From contig JBHLQY010000016.1 of the NCBI GenBank assembly GCA_048883105.1, forward strand, positions 1 through 36,881: a stretch of 36,881 bases of DNA. Reading direction: 5' to 3'. The position numbers and the translations under genes are program-made. The notes beneath the pieces are model-generated. The model saw only the letters and a program-made list of their open reading frames with translations, made no database searches and was not told the DNA's origin. Origin of the DNA: LW40-45 sp048883105. GTDB lineage: Archaea; Asgardarchaeota; Lokiarchaeia; Sigyniarchaeales; SOKP01. Below are positions 1-7,302 of the stretch, piece by piece. How positions within the stretch are numbered: position 1 is the stretch's first letter; the number at the start of each line of letters is the position of its first letter.

Positions 1-1
1 A

Positions 2-1012
2 ATTAATAGAATCACCAGAGAATTGAGTGAAAATACTCAAAAAAATAATTTAGATCTCACATTGGATGATAAAAACAATTTATCCCAATCCGAAAAAATT
101 AAAGCTCTACAAAAACAAGCTAAAGATCTACAATATCAAATAAATCAAACCAAATCGAAACTAACCAAATCGCAATTAAAATTTAATGAAATAAATCCTA
201 AATATAAGATCTTAGAGAATGATTATAATTTACTTCTTAAAGTAATAAAAAATGACAATGAACGCTTAAAAAACGTACGAAAAGAATTAGAAGAAGAAGT
301 TTCTTATAATCGGGAGGTGTTTATGGAAAAAATTGATTTTAAAGAGTTAGAATTTTTAAAACTTCCACAGGAAATTGAAAGCGAAATTCAAAAAATCGAC
401 AACGATTTAAATATGATTTCGAAGGCTAATAGTTTTTTAGAGAATAATAATCCTAAAAAATTAATAAAAATTAAAAATAAATTAATAGAAATCGATAAAA
501 AATTAAAAAATAATGAAAAAGACGTTTTAATTTCCTTTAACAACGATGAGATAAAGGATTCCATAGAAAATTTTAGAAGAATTGAAGTTATATCAAATAA
601 TCTTGAAAATTTATTGAATAAATTTTTAATTGAAATAAATTTAAACACAAATCTTCAAATAAAAATCAGTAAAGACTATAAAAATTTCTCCGTTAATTTA
701 GAATTTATTCGATCCAATAAAGAAATTTTAAGTTTTGATAAGTTAACTACTCCTGAAAAGATATTTTTTGTAATCACTTTTTATATCTCAATTCAAATTA
801 ATTTAGGTTTTAAAAATATAATTTTTTCAAATTTATTTATACCTAAGATTTACAATAAAAGAGGTTCTGTTTATAGGACAATTCGAAGAATATTGCCTGT
901 TTTCGAAAAAGAAAATAATCTGAAGAAATTTAATTTAATTTTGATAATATCTAATTTAGAAATGAAGAAACCAATTGAAAATGTAAAAGTCGTAAAAATT
1001 GAATCTAGTTGA
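2..1012 (+). CDS. coiled-coil protein with SMC-head-like C-terminus, probably 5'-partial
   Basis: The frame is open to the left edge, so the true start may lie outside the window; the first internal start is TTG at 23. About the first 220 residues are Lys/Glu/Asn-rich and heptad-like, consistent with long coiled coils. Near the C-terminus the segment KLTTPEKIFFVITFY sits where SMC/Rad50 ATPases carry the LSGGE signature helix, and the hydrophobic strand KNIIFSN that follows sits where Walker B would be, but lacks the usual Asp-Glu pair. No Walker A is visible in the part shown. I read it as a degenerate SMC-like head or an SMC-associated coiled-coil protein. The gene 7 nt downstream encodes a KITE-like tandem winged-helix protein, which supports a chromosome-maintenance link. 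Function is inferred only. Confidence 0.6.
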   Translation: MNRITRELSENTQKNNLDLTLDDKNNLSQSEKIKALQKQAKDLQYQINQTKSKLTKSQLKFNEINPKYKILENDYNLLLKVIKNDNERLKNVRKELEEEVSYNREVFMEKIDFKELEFLKLPQEIESEIQKIDNDLNMISKANSFLENNNPKKLIKIKNKLIEIDKKLKNNEKDVLISFNNDEIKDSIENFRRIEVISNNLENLLNKFLIEINLNTNLQIKISKDYKNFSVNLEFIRSNKEILSFDKLTTPEKIFFVITFYISIQINLGFKNIIFSNLFIPKIYNKRGSVYRTIRRILPVFEKENNLKKFNLILIISNLEMKKPIENVKVVKIESS

Positions 1013-1019
1013 ATAAATT

Positions 1020-1529
1020 ATGGAAAAAGAAAATTTCAATCAGATCATCAGAAAAATAACTAAACTTATATTAACAAATCAGCAAAAAATGGTTAGGGAA
1101 GAGGACCTCAAGAATTTATGTGAGGGTTCTAATTTTGAACAAATCATTAACGATGTGTACCTTAATTTAAAAAATGTAGGCTTTGAACTTATAACGACTA
1201 AATTTTTAGACCAAAAATACTACGTTTTAACCTCTGAAGGAAAGGACGATAATATTACTCCAAGTCAATATGGAACGCTTGCTTTAATCTTGGCTCTTAG
1301 CAAAGAAGTTGACGAAAATATCAAACTTCACGATTTAAAAGATATCTTCTCTGAAGTTTGGACGTCTGACGTTGAGTTTTTAATTGAAAATGATTATTTA
1401 AGAAAAATTAGTGTAGATGATTTTGAAATTGTAAAAATTACTCCATTAGGGAAAGCAACACTTAAGAATATTATCCATGATATACAATTAAAAAATTTAA
1501 TTGAAGTTTTCAAGGATTTAGAATTTTAA
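1020..1529 (+). CDS. tandem winged-helix protein, KITE-like (ScpB/Nse1/Nse3 class)
   Basis: A 169-residue protein with two apparent winged-helix units. The first (about residues 5-75) ends in a beta wing (KYYVLTSE); the second (about 80-150) ends in ITPLGKATLKN. The spacing, with a helix around residues 39-58, the YYVL strand, a hydrophobic LALILALS helix and a late FLIENDYLRKI helix, recalls the MAGE/Nse3 and ScpB pattern of kleisin-interacting tandem winged-helix elements. It starts with ATG 7 nt after the stop of the coiled-coil SMC-like gene, so the two are very likely co-transcribed. A generic tandem winged-helix transcription factor is the main alternative. The gene boundaries are firm; the family call is inference from pattern. 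Confidence 0.6.
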   Translation: MEKENFNQIIRKITKLILTNQQKMVREEDLKNLCEGSNFEQIINDVYLNLKNVGFELITTKFLDQKYYVLTSEGKDDNITPSQYGTLALILALSKEVDENIKLHDLKDIFSEVWTSDVEFLIENDYLRKISVDDFEIVKITPLGKATLKNIIHDIQLKNLIEVFKDLEF

Positions 1530-1545
1530 ATAAAAATTAAAAAAA

Positions 1546-1959
1546 TCATTCGAGGTCCATTTTAAATTGGTCAAATATTTTCTTTACCCTATCAGCAGAC
1601 GGTCCAGAGCCCCTAACTCCATTTTCGTCAACTATAATTTTTCCGTTTAAAATAGAAATAACATTTTGTTCTGGAATATAGTTTACGTGGCCTTTAGAAA
1701 AGATTTTTGAAATCCTTTCAGCCAACGCTTCCATTGGAAAAGGTTCTTCTTCTACACTTACATAGTTATAAAAAGAGCTTTTTAAAAGTATTTTTGGAAA
1801 TTCCTTGTTCTTATCGTTTTTAACATTTATTAGGATAAGGTTTGAATCCTCTGAAACTCCTTTTAATTGACCAACAAAGAATTTTTCATCCTCACAATAT
1901 ACTTTTACTATTTTATCTATTAGAGATTGTAATTCAGTATTATATTGTCTTATCGACAT
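1546..1959 (-). CDS. LSm (Sm-like) RNA-binding protein with C-terminal extension
   Basis: Residues about 12-72 look like an Sm fold. The Sm1 part runs from KIVKVYCEDEKFFVGQLKG through the acidic EDSNLILINVK strand, and the Sm2 part is the KILLKSSFYNYVSVEE region. Archaeal Sm proteins form rings that bind U-rich RNA. This one is longer (137 aa) than the usual 75-90 aa SmAP1/2 and carries a separate 60-residue C-terminal domain, as in SmAP3-type proteins. It heads a minus-strand group, and an AT-rich TATA-like stretch at about 1985-2000 lies about 33 nt upstream of its ATG. It converges on the KITE-like gene with only 16 nt between the ends. The RNA target cannot be read from the sequence. Confidence 0.7.
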   Translation of the reverse strand: MSIRQYNTELQSLIDKIVKVYCEDEKFFVGQLKGVSEDSNLILINVKNDKNKEFPKILLKSSFYNYVSVEEEPFPMEALAERISKIFSKGHVNYIPEQNVISILNGKIIVDENGVRGSGPSADRVKKIFDQFKMDLE

Positions 1960-2042
1960 ATTATATCTGTATTTTATTTGTTGATTATAATAATATTATT
2001 TTCTTTTCTTTTTATTCTTAATTTATTATTAGTCCGTAAAAT

Positions 2043-2711
2043 TTAAATTTCCAGAGCTTTAATAAGCTCTTGAATATTTTCACCAGTTTTAGCACTAGTT
2101 GTAAATATTTTGAGGTTCGGATTTATTTCTTTCGCGTCAAATATCATTTTATCTATATTTATCTCCACCACATCTAAAAGATCGATTTTGTTAATAATGG
2201 CAATATCAGACATTTTAAAAAGCATAGGATGTTTCTCAATTACATGCTCACCTTCGGTAATTGAAACCACAACTATTCTTCTTTCAGCACCTAAAATAAA
2301 ATCAGAAGGGCATATTAAATTACCGACATTCTCGATAAAAAGAAGACCATTACTATATTCACTTAGATCAATATTTTTAAAAACTTGAGAGATGTGATAA
2401 GAATTTAGAGCGCATTCTCGACCTGTATTAATTTGAATTGTCTTTACTCCATGTTGCTCAATCCTATCTGCGTCTATTCTTGTCGCAACATCTCCATTTA
2501 AAACTAAAATTTTATAATCCTTTGACAATTTTTCAGATAATATTTCTAAAATGGCCGTTTTTCCTGCTCCAATTGCCCCTACGATATCAAAAGATTTAAT
2601 CTTATATTTTTTTAAAAATCGATTATTTTCTGTGGCCAATCTCTCGTTATTTTCTATTAAATCTTCATTTAACTCTATAATTTTAGAGCCTTCTTCTTTT
2701 TCAGGCATCAT
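2043..2711 (-). CDS. hypB: HypB-like nickel-insertion GTPase
   Basis: A SIMIBI-class GTPase of about 222 aa. The P-loop is GAIGAGKT; next come the NGDVATRIDADRI region, the INTGRECALNS metal-site segment, FIENVGNLICPSDF, and the guanine-specificity motif NKID. HypB inserts nickel into [NiFe]-hydrogenase maturation complexes. The open frame extends 11 codons upstream, but the ATG at 2711 lies one base after the stop of the preceding rhomboid gene, so I chose that start; a second ATG follows at 2708. One oddity: methanogen HypB has Cys-His in the metal site (TG..CHLDA) whereas this protein has Cys-Ala. The second conserved Cys (NLICP) is present. No hydrogenase or hypA gene is in the window. 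Confidence 0.85.
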   Translation of the reverse strand: MMPEKEEGSKIIELNEDLIENNERLATENNRFLKKYKIKSFDIVGAIGAGKTAILEILSEKLSKDYKILVLNGDVATRIDADRIEQHGVKTIQINTGRECALNSYHISQVFKNIDLSEYSNGLLFIENVGNLICPSDFILGAERRIVVVSITEGEHVIEKHPMLFKMSDIAIINKIDLLDVVEINIDKMIFDAKEINPNLKIFTTSAKTGENIQELIKALEI

Positions 2712-2712
2712 T

Positions 2713-3657
2713 TCAACGAGATTTAAATTTAAAATAAAAAACAAGGTACGATGCTAAAATACCACCTAAATCAGGAAAGTAAATCGCAAAATATGCGGGT
2801 CCTAAAAATAAACTATAAAGCAATCCTGGAATTACTCTAAAGAGAATTAAAACAACTAACAATGTTCTTCCTTTCATTTTTACTGGAATAAAAAAACAAA
2901 ACATCATCATTTCACTGTCTGGATTGAAGTAGACGATAAAAGAAATTAATCCCATTATCGCTCCAGTAGCTAAACCTATAGGAATAATAACTAAATTAAT
3001 TGGATAATAGTATGATAATGCAATCCTAATTAAAAGATAAAATATGGCTGTGAAAAAAGCACAGAATAAAAATAGTTTAAATAGAAATTTTGTTCCAAAT
3101 CTCATCTCAACATTCTTTGAAATATTATAAAGAAAAAAGATCAATATTAGTAAGAAAAATAATCCGAAGAAATCCGTTGAATAACTGACAAATATAGATG
3201 TAATTATTATCCATAAATATAATTGTACAAGTCCAGATAGACTAAAAGCTATGTAGTATGGAATGCCAACAATCGCAAAAATTGTTGCGGTAATAGAAAA
3301 AATCACAATCATAATGATTAAAAAATTCGTACCTTTGCTTTGTCCCGTTCCAGTTAGACCCATCTCAAAAGATCTCATTGCTTGTTTTCTCTGTCGTTCT
3401 TGACGCTTTAAATATTTTTTCTTTTCTTTTTCCCATCTACTATCGTAATCTCGAGAAACTGATTTTAATTTAATCGTATCTTGATAAAGTGGACGGGACT
3501 CTCTTGTAGTATCAGGTATGAGTGGTGCGTGTTTTAGTTCAAAAGTGCAATTGTGGTTTTCAGGCAAACGATGTCTCTTACAAAATGTTCCTCCACAATA
3601 TTTGCATTTAAAAGGCAAATAGCCAATCTCCTCACCGCAATGTTGGCAAAATGGCAC
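2713..3657 (-). CDS. AN1 zinc finger fused to a catalytically dead rhomboid-like domain
   Basis: Residues 4-37 form an AN1-type zinc finger with all eight ligands (C4, C7, C18, C21, C26, H29, H35, C37). A basic, charged linker (about 60-100, rich in Lys/Arg/Glu) follows, then at least six hydrophobic segments from about 110 to the C-terminus. The membrane part has the rhomboid layout: W-x-x-x-TSIF early, a polar glycine-rich GLATGAIMG helix, and a late DLGGILASY helix. The serine of GxSG is replaced by Thr231 and the catalytic histidine position before LGG is Asp296, so it resembles an inactive rhomboid (pseudoprotease, derlin-like in concept). It lies upstream of hypB with a 1-nt gap and downstream of another AN1-membrane protease fusion. 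Its substrate is unknown. Confidence 0.75.
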   Translation of the reverse strand: MPFCQHCGEEIGYLPFKCKYCGGTFCKRHRLPENHNCTFELKHAPLIPDTTRESRPLYQDTIKLKSVSRDYDSRWEKEKKKYLKRQERQRKQAMRSFEMGLTGTGQSKGTNFLIIMIVIFSITATIFAIVGIPYYIAFSLSGLVQLYLWIIITSIFVSYSTDFFGLFFLLILIFFLYNISKNVEMRFGTKFLFKLFLFCAFFTAIFYLLIRIALSYYYPINLVIIPIGLATGAIMGLISFIVYFNPDSEMMMFCFFIPVKMKGRTLLVVLILFRVIPGLLYSLFLGPAYFAIYFPDLGGILASYLVFYFKFKSR

Positions 3658-3813
3658 AATTTTTCAACCAAAAAGCTTTTAAATCTTTCTTTTCATTAGA
3701 ATAATATTTTAAACCTAAAATTCTTCTTTTTTTTTTGATCTTAATTCTAATTTATTTCTTAATATAACTTTTAAACTTATATTATTAAAAAACAAAGTGT
3801 TTTTTTACTGAAA

Positions 3814-4806
3814 TTACTGGGAGTATCCCTCTAAATACTGTAAATAAAGCGTCTGATCGGAAATAAGTATGAAAGTTGTGATCGTCAGTAAAGCTAGCAA
3901 ACTAAACAATAAGAGATATAAGCCTTTATTCCATTTCCATATGTTTTGTCCATCTAATATACCTATTGGAAGCATGTTAAACAATCCTAACGAGAAATTT
4001 AAAAAGCCCGCATAACCTATAAATAAATTTAATGGATATATCTCAATGAAAAAAGATATTACTAATAGAATCGTTCCGTATACTAAATTTATTATAGGAC
4101 CTGCTGCTTTGCATAAACCTGTTTTTCTATCGATTTTATCTAATCCTAACACAACCACTGCACCTGGTAATGCAAACGTAGGAAGTGGTTGTAAACCCAT
4201 TGCAAAAGTTGCAATTGTAAGACTTAAACTTAAAATAGTCAGCATCATTCCAAATGTAAGGAGTCTAAATTTAGTTTGTAGTTCAAAATGCTTTGCGACT
4301 TGGCGATGCCCAAACTCATGGAATAGAAAAGCTGTTGTATAAAATCCAGCTAGCATTGGTATAGACCACCAATATCCTCTTTCAATTAAATCTAGACTAA
4401 AAAATCCAAAAAAACCAATTAGGAAAATTAAAAATGCGCCAATGAATAAATGCGAAAATTCTGACATGTATGGATATAAAATTCCTTTAAATTCAATGCC
4501 AGAGTCAGGATCGAAAGCATTTTCTGGAATAGAACTTTCTTGCCGATGCCATGTGAAAGATCCATCTGTCGTTCCACGTACTTCAGAATCATAACTGGTA
4601 TACTGTGGTTGATATCCCCTCGAAGGAATTTCTGCGTAAGTTGTAGTTGGAGCTTGACTTTGCTGGATTCTCAAAGTTTCTTTTATAATATTGCATTCAT
4701 GGTTAATAGGCTCCCTATGTAAAGTACAATAATTTTGCCCGCAGTTACTACATCGAAAAATTGCGTTCTCAGGAAAATCTTCTCCACAATGATAACATTT
4801 AGCCAT
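3814..4806 (-). CDS. AN1 zinc finger fused to M50 site-2-protease-like metalloprotease
   Basis: Residues 4-38 form an AN1 zinc finger (C4, C7, C19, C22, C27, H30, H36, C38). A soluble linker follows to about residue 110. Membrane helices then carry the zinc metalloprotease motif HEFGH (H163, E164, H167), a GPIINL helix (236-241) and the second M50 motif NMLPIGILDG with Asp285 as the probable third zinc ligand. All catalytic elements are present, so it should cleave membrane or membrane-proximal substrates. AN1 fingers are known from eukaryotic stress and ubiquitin-linked proteins, and here one would face the cytosol. The gene is 156 bp from the second AN1-membrane protein on the same strand, so the two may be partners. 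Confidence 0.85.
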   Translation of the reverse strand: MAKCYHCGEDFPENAIFRCSNCGQNYCTLHREPINHECNIIKETLRIQQSQAPTTTYAEIPSRGYQPQYTSYDSEVRGTTDGSFTWHRQESSIPENAFDPDSGIEFKGILYPYMSEFSHLFIGAFLIFLIGFFGFFSLDLIERGYWWSIPMLAGFYTTAFLFHEFGHRQVAKHFELQTKFRLLTFGMMLTILSLSLTIATFAMGLQPLPTFALPGAVVVLGLDKIDRKTGLCKAAGPIINLVYGTILLVISFFIEIYPLNLFIGYAGFLNFSLGLFNMLPIGILDGQNIWKWNKGLYLLLFSLLALLTITTFILISDQTLYLQYLEGYSQ

Positions 4807-5031
4807 AATCTTACCTCAAATATATTATACTATAAAATTAGATTTTATTTTATAAATGATTTTTAATTAAATATAGAATTTAAAATATAAAATTTTATTC
4901 AGTACGTTGCACAAACCATTCATTTTCCAATTCTATTCAAAACTTATTTAAATAAGATAGGCTATATAAAATAGTAATAAGAATCATAATTTTAAATAAA
5001 ATCATTTTTAATAATCTTATTGGTGTATGAT

Positions 5032-5151
5032 ATGAGCAAAGACGAGGATATGGGCGAAAAAGAGAGAGATACTGAACGACAAAGATTAAAAAATTTAGGG
5101 GTAGAAAGTACTTGGGACTTATTAACAAGTAAGAAGAAAGACGAAGATTAA
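5032..5151 (+). CDS. small highly charged protein (39 aa)
   Basis: A short ORF from ATG 5032 to TAA 5149-5151 encodes 39 residues, most of them Lys, Glu, Asp or Arg, with a central LKNLGVESTWDLLTS segment. Codon choice (AAA, GAA, GAT, TTA) matches the neighbours. It sits alone between the divergent M50 protease gene and a plus-strand zinc-ribbon protein. I see no known family. The opposite-strand 63-codon frame is less convincing because this frame has the typical amino-acid makeup of a cytosolic archaeal protein. It could be a small regulator, or chance. Confidence 0.4.
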   Translation: MSKDEDMGEKERDTERQRLKNLGVESTWDLLTSKKKDED

Positions 5152-5152
5152 C

Positions 5153-5255
5153 ACCAAGGAATTCATTAACATTCCTAACATAAACTAATTATATTATAAA
5201 ACACTTAATTAAAAGAAATAACGATTTAACTTAAAAACGCTGTGGATTCCTTGGT
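5153..5255. repeat. 10-bp inverted repeat flanking the start of the zinc-ribbon gene
   Basis: ACCAAGGAAT at 5153-5162 is exactly inverted as ATTCCTTGGT at 5246-5255. The left arm follows the 39-codon ORF and the right arm overlaps the first codons of the next gene. The arms are 83 nt apart, so this is more likely a pair of protein sites or a long-range RNA pairing than a hairpin. Chance cannot be excluded in a 37-kb AT-rich window. Confidence 0.3.
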
Positions 5256-5496
5256 AAAGAGAATTATATACTGTGAAACATGTGAAAGGTTTGTTGAACT
5301 TAAAAGAAAGAGTTTTAATCATAGATACCATGAGTTGCTTTGTATTATGTTTTTAACTGTGTTTTTAATCCCTCTCTATTTTTTTTTAAAATATAGTAAA
5401 AAGAAAAACACTTGTCCTAACTGTGAAACAATATTCGATCTGAATAACCTTCCAAAGCCACCAGAACATTTATCAATTACGTCAGAATTCGAATAA
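5242..5496 (+). CDS. small membrane protein with split zinc ribbon
   Basis: An 84-residue protein with a CETC pair near residue 11, one hydrophobic segment (about 35-50, LLCIMFLTVFLIPLYFF) and a second CPNC pair at about residue 59. The two CxxC pairs flanking a membrane segment suggest a zinc ribbon interrupted by, or held next to, the membrane. The start is probably GTG 5242; TTG 5251 is an alternative. Short single-helix zinc-ribbon proteins of this type are common in archaea and mostly uncharacterised. It converges on the next minus-strand gene. Confidence 0.55.
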   Translation: MDSLVKRIIYCETCERFVELKRKSFNHRYHELLCIMFLTVFLIPLYFFLKYSKKKNTCPNCETIFDLNNLPKPPEHLSITSEFE

Positions 5497-5513
5497 ACAG
5501 AATAGAAATAGAA

Positions 5514-5768
5514 TTAAATTTTTCGAATTTTCATTATGTTTTTACATTTTGGACAGATTTTATCTTTTATAGTAAGCTGTTTTTTAACAATTGTTTTTTG
5601 ATATGCACATTTCTTTTTTGGACATAAAAGATTATATTTAGTAAGCTTTACAGATGGTTTTTCGATAGATGTTTGGATTTGTGCTTTATCATTTGAAGCA
5701 CTAGGTTTAGGTTCTTTTTTAATTTCTTCTTTTTTCTTTCTGGATTTTATCCACTTGTCTAAACTCAA
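5514..5768 (-). CDS. small zinc-ribbon protein with basic N-terminal tail
   Basis: An 84-residue protein. Residues 1-45 are Lys/Glu/Ser-rich and probably disordered (MSLDKWIKSRKKKEE). The C-terminal 40 residues carry a four-cysteine ribbon: CPKKKC, then CPKC about 25 residues later. The combination suggests a nucleic-acid- or ribosome-associated small protein, but no family is recognised. It ends 18 nt from the convergent membrane zinc-ribbon gene and has no obvious operon partner. Confidence 0.55.
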   Translation of the reverse strand: MSLDKWIKSRKKKEEIKKEPKPSASNDKAQIQTSIEKPSVKLTKYNLLCPKKKCAYQKTIVKKQLTIKDKICPKCKNIMKIRKI

Positions 5769-5914
5769 ATTTACTCACTTAAAATTTAATAACCAACTTA
5801 CTACTTTATAAATAGGGATTTAAAATTATATATATTATCTCTTAGCATATGAAAAAGTAATATGTATTTATTAAAAAAAAGAGTAATAAAAATAATTGGT
5901 TTTAATAAAAAAAA

Positions 5915-7144
5915 TCAAAACACTTGTTCCTTGCCAGCAATAAGACGTTCTCTCAAATTAACAATGTTATCTTTTGATAATTTTGTAATAGATACCTCTT
6001 CAGCGATTTTTTTTACTCTTTCGAAGTTTACATTGTCGGCGGGAATCAAACTTATTGAATTAACCCATGGATCAGTAATAGGTCTTCCAATTTGGGATAA
6101 TAATTTTACATGAGCTTCTATAATGTCGCCTTGTCCGCTTTTAATTATTTCTCTTGCCATGTTCGTGGCAAGCACATTATAAATTTTACCAACATGGTTT
6201 ATTGGGTTTTTTCCGCATACTGCTTCTAAACTCATTGTTCTACAGGGAGTAATTAGACCATTACTTCTATTACCTCTCCCCACTTCTCCATCATCTCCAG
6301 CTTCGGCACTTGTGCCGGTAATTGTCAAATAGAGAATTCCTTTCTCTATATTGTCGGCAACATTTACAGCGCAAGAAACCTCCTTTTCAGGAATTATTTT
6401 AGTAGCAAGATCAAGAACAGCATCTTTCATTTGATTTGTGTAATTTATGTACTCATCTTTATCATTGATATATCCACTTACCATAGCACCGCTAATTGTA
6501 ATATCTATTTTATTCCCAACACGTTGACTCATGACTTTTATATCCTCTCCTGAAGCTTTGCATTTATCTTTAAATGTGTCAGAATTTAATAATCTTTCTG
6601 CCTCTAACGTAATTTTCTCTAGATCTGAATAAGGCGCATAGCCTACTCCAAAACTAGTATCATTGGCTAATGGTACCTGTTCCTTTGCATCAGATTCTTC
6701 AAAGACTCCAGTTAAATCTATAGAACCTGGCCGAACTGCGTAATCAAATTGGATGTGTTTTTCAATATCAATATTTCTAAAAATGTTTGATATTGTTTGA
6801 CGACAAGCATCAAGACAAATAGTTGCAACAGGAATATATACTAATTTATTTTCTTTTAAAATTTGATTTATTGCACGACCAACTATTAAAAAGTATTCTG
6901 GTTCTAAAATTAATCCCCCACCAAACTCAGGTTTGGAAATACCTCCAACTAACGCTGCCTTATCCACGTTGTGGTGATAGTAACGATCAAATGTTTCAAA
7001 ATAATATTTACAAAGTGCTCTTGAACAAGCATCAGCCGCAGCATCACAAACAGAATCAGGATGACCAATACCTTTCCTCTCAGCTAGTTCAGGGAAGTCT
7101 GTTTGTTCTATGGGTAAAAAATCTGCTCTATTAATTTTCAACAT
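5915..7144 (-). CDS. mat: archaeal-type S-adenosylmethionine synthetase
   Basis: A 409-aa protein of the archaeal methionine adenosyltransferase family, distinct from bacterial MetK. Diagnostic segments are ERKGIGHPDSVCDA (GHPD motif near the N-terminus), GGISKPEFGGG, the GTSAEAGDDGEVGRGNR glycine/acid-rich region and NPINHVGKIYNVLA. It makes AdoMet from methionine and ATP, the methyl donor for FlpA and the radical-SAM cofactor for Elp3, both encoded in this window. A good TATA-like element (7173-7181) lies about 33 nt upstream of the ATG. The gene is divergent from an XRE-type regulator and shares an inverted-repeat-bearing promoter region with it. Length and motifs are complete. Confidence 0.96.
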   Translation of the reverse strand: MLKINRADFLPIEQTDFPELAERKGIGHPDSVCDAAADACSRALCKYYFETFDRYYHHNVDKAALVGGISKPEFGGGLILEPEYFLIVGRAINQILKENKLVYIPVATICLDACRQTISNIFRNIDIEKHIQFDYAVRPGSIDLTGVFEESDAKEQVPLANDTSFGVGYAPYSDLEKITLEAERLLNSDTFKDKCKASGEDIKVMSQRVGNKIDITISGAMVSGYINDKDEYINYTNQMKDAVLDLATKIIPEKEVSCAVNVADNIEKGILYLTITGTSAEAGDDGEVGRGNRSNGLITPCRTMSLEAVCGKNPINHVGKIYNVLATNMAREIIKSGQGDIIEAHVKLLSQIGRPITDPWVNSISLIPADNVNFERVKKIAEEVSITKLSKDNIVNLRERLIAGKEQVF

Positions 7145-7155
7145 TCTTTGTCATC

Positions 7156-7246
7156 TCTTAGGTGTATGAAGTATTTATATAAATAATCTTTTAATAAAAA
7201 AATTTGTGATTAAATACGTTAAAATTCCATTTTCTTACGCCTAAGA
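7156..7246. promoter_or_regulatory. paired inverted sites in the mat / XRE-regulator divergent promoter
   Basis: TCTTAGGTGT at 7156-7165 is inverted as ACGCCTAAGA at 7237-7246 (9 of 10 bases). The first copy lies between the likely TATA box of mat and its ATG, where a repressor would block transcription. The second lies about 57 nt upstream of the regulator's start. They are candidate operator half-sites for the adjacent helix-turn-helix protein. The site is seen in the sequence; the role is inferred. Confidence 0.4.
7173..7181 (-). promoter_or_regulatory. TATA box of the AdoMet synthetase gene
   Basis: The plus-strand stretch TTTATATAA reads as a TATA element on the minus strand. Its centre is about 33 nt upstream of the mat ATG at 7144, which would put the transcript start a few bases before the start codon. 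Confidence 0.45.
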
Positions 7247-7302
7247 TAATGGTTAAAAAGAAAAGTTTTTTATTATTTTTCTTTTTTTTTACTAATAGGT
7301 AA

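Noticed and set aside
4937..5128. Minus-strand 63-codon frame in the gap after the M50 protease
   Set aside because: Composition is typical of antisense AT-rich frames; the plus-strand 39-codon ORF is more plausible.
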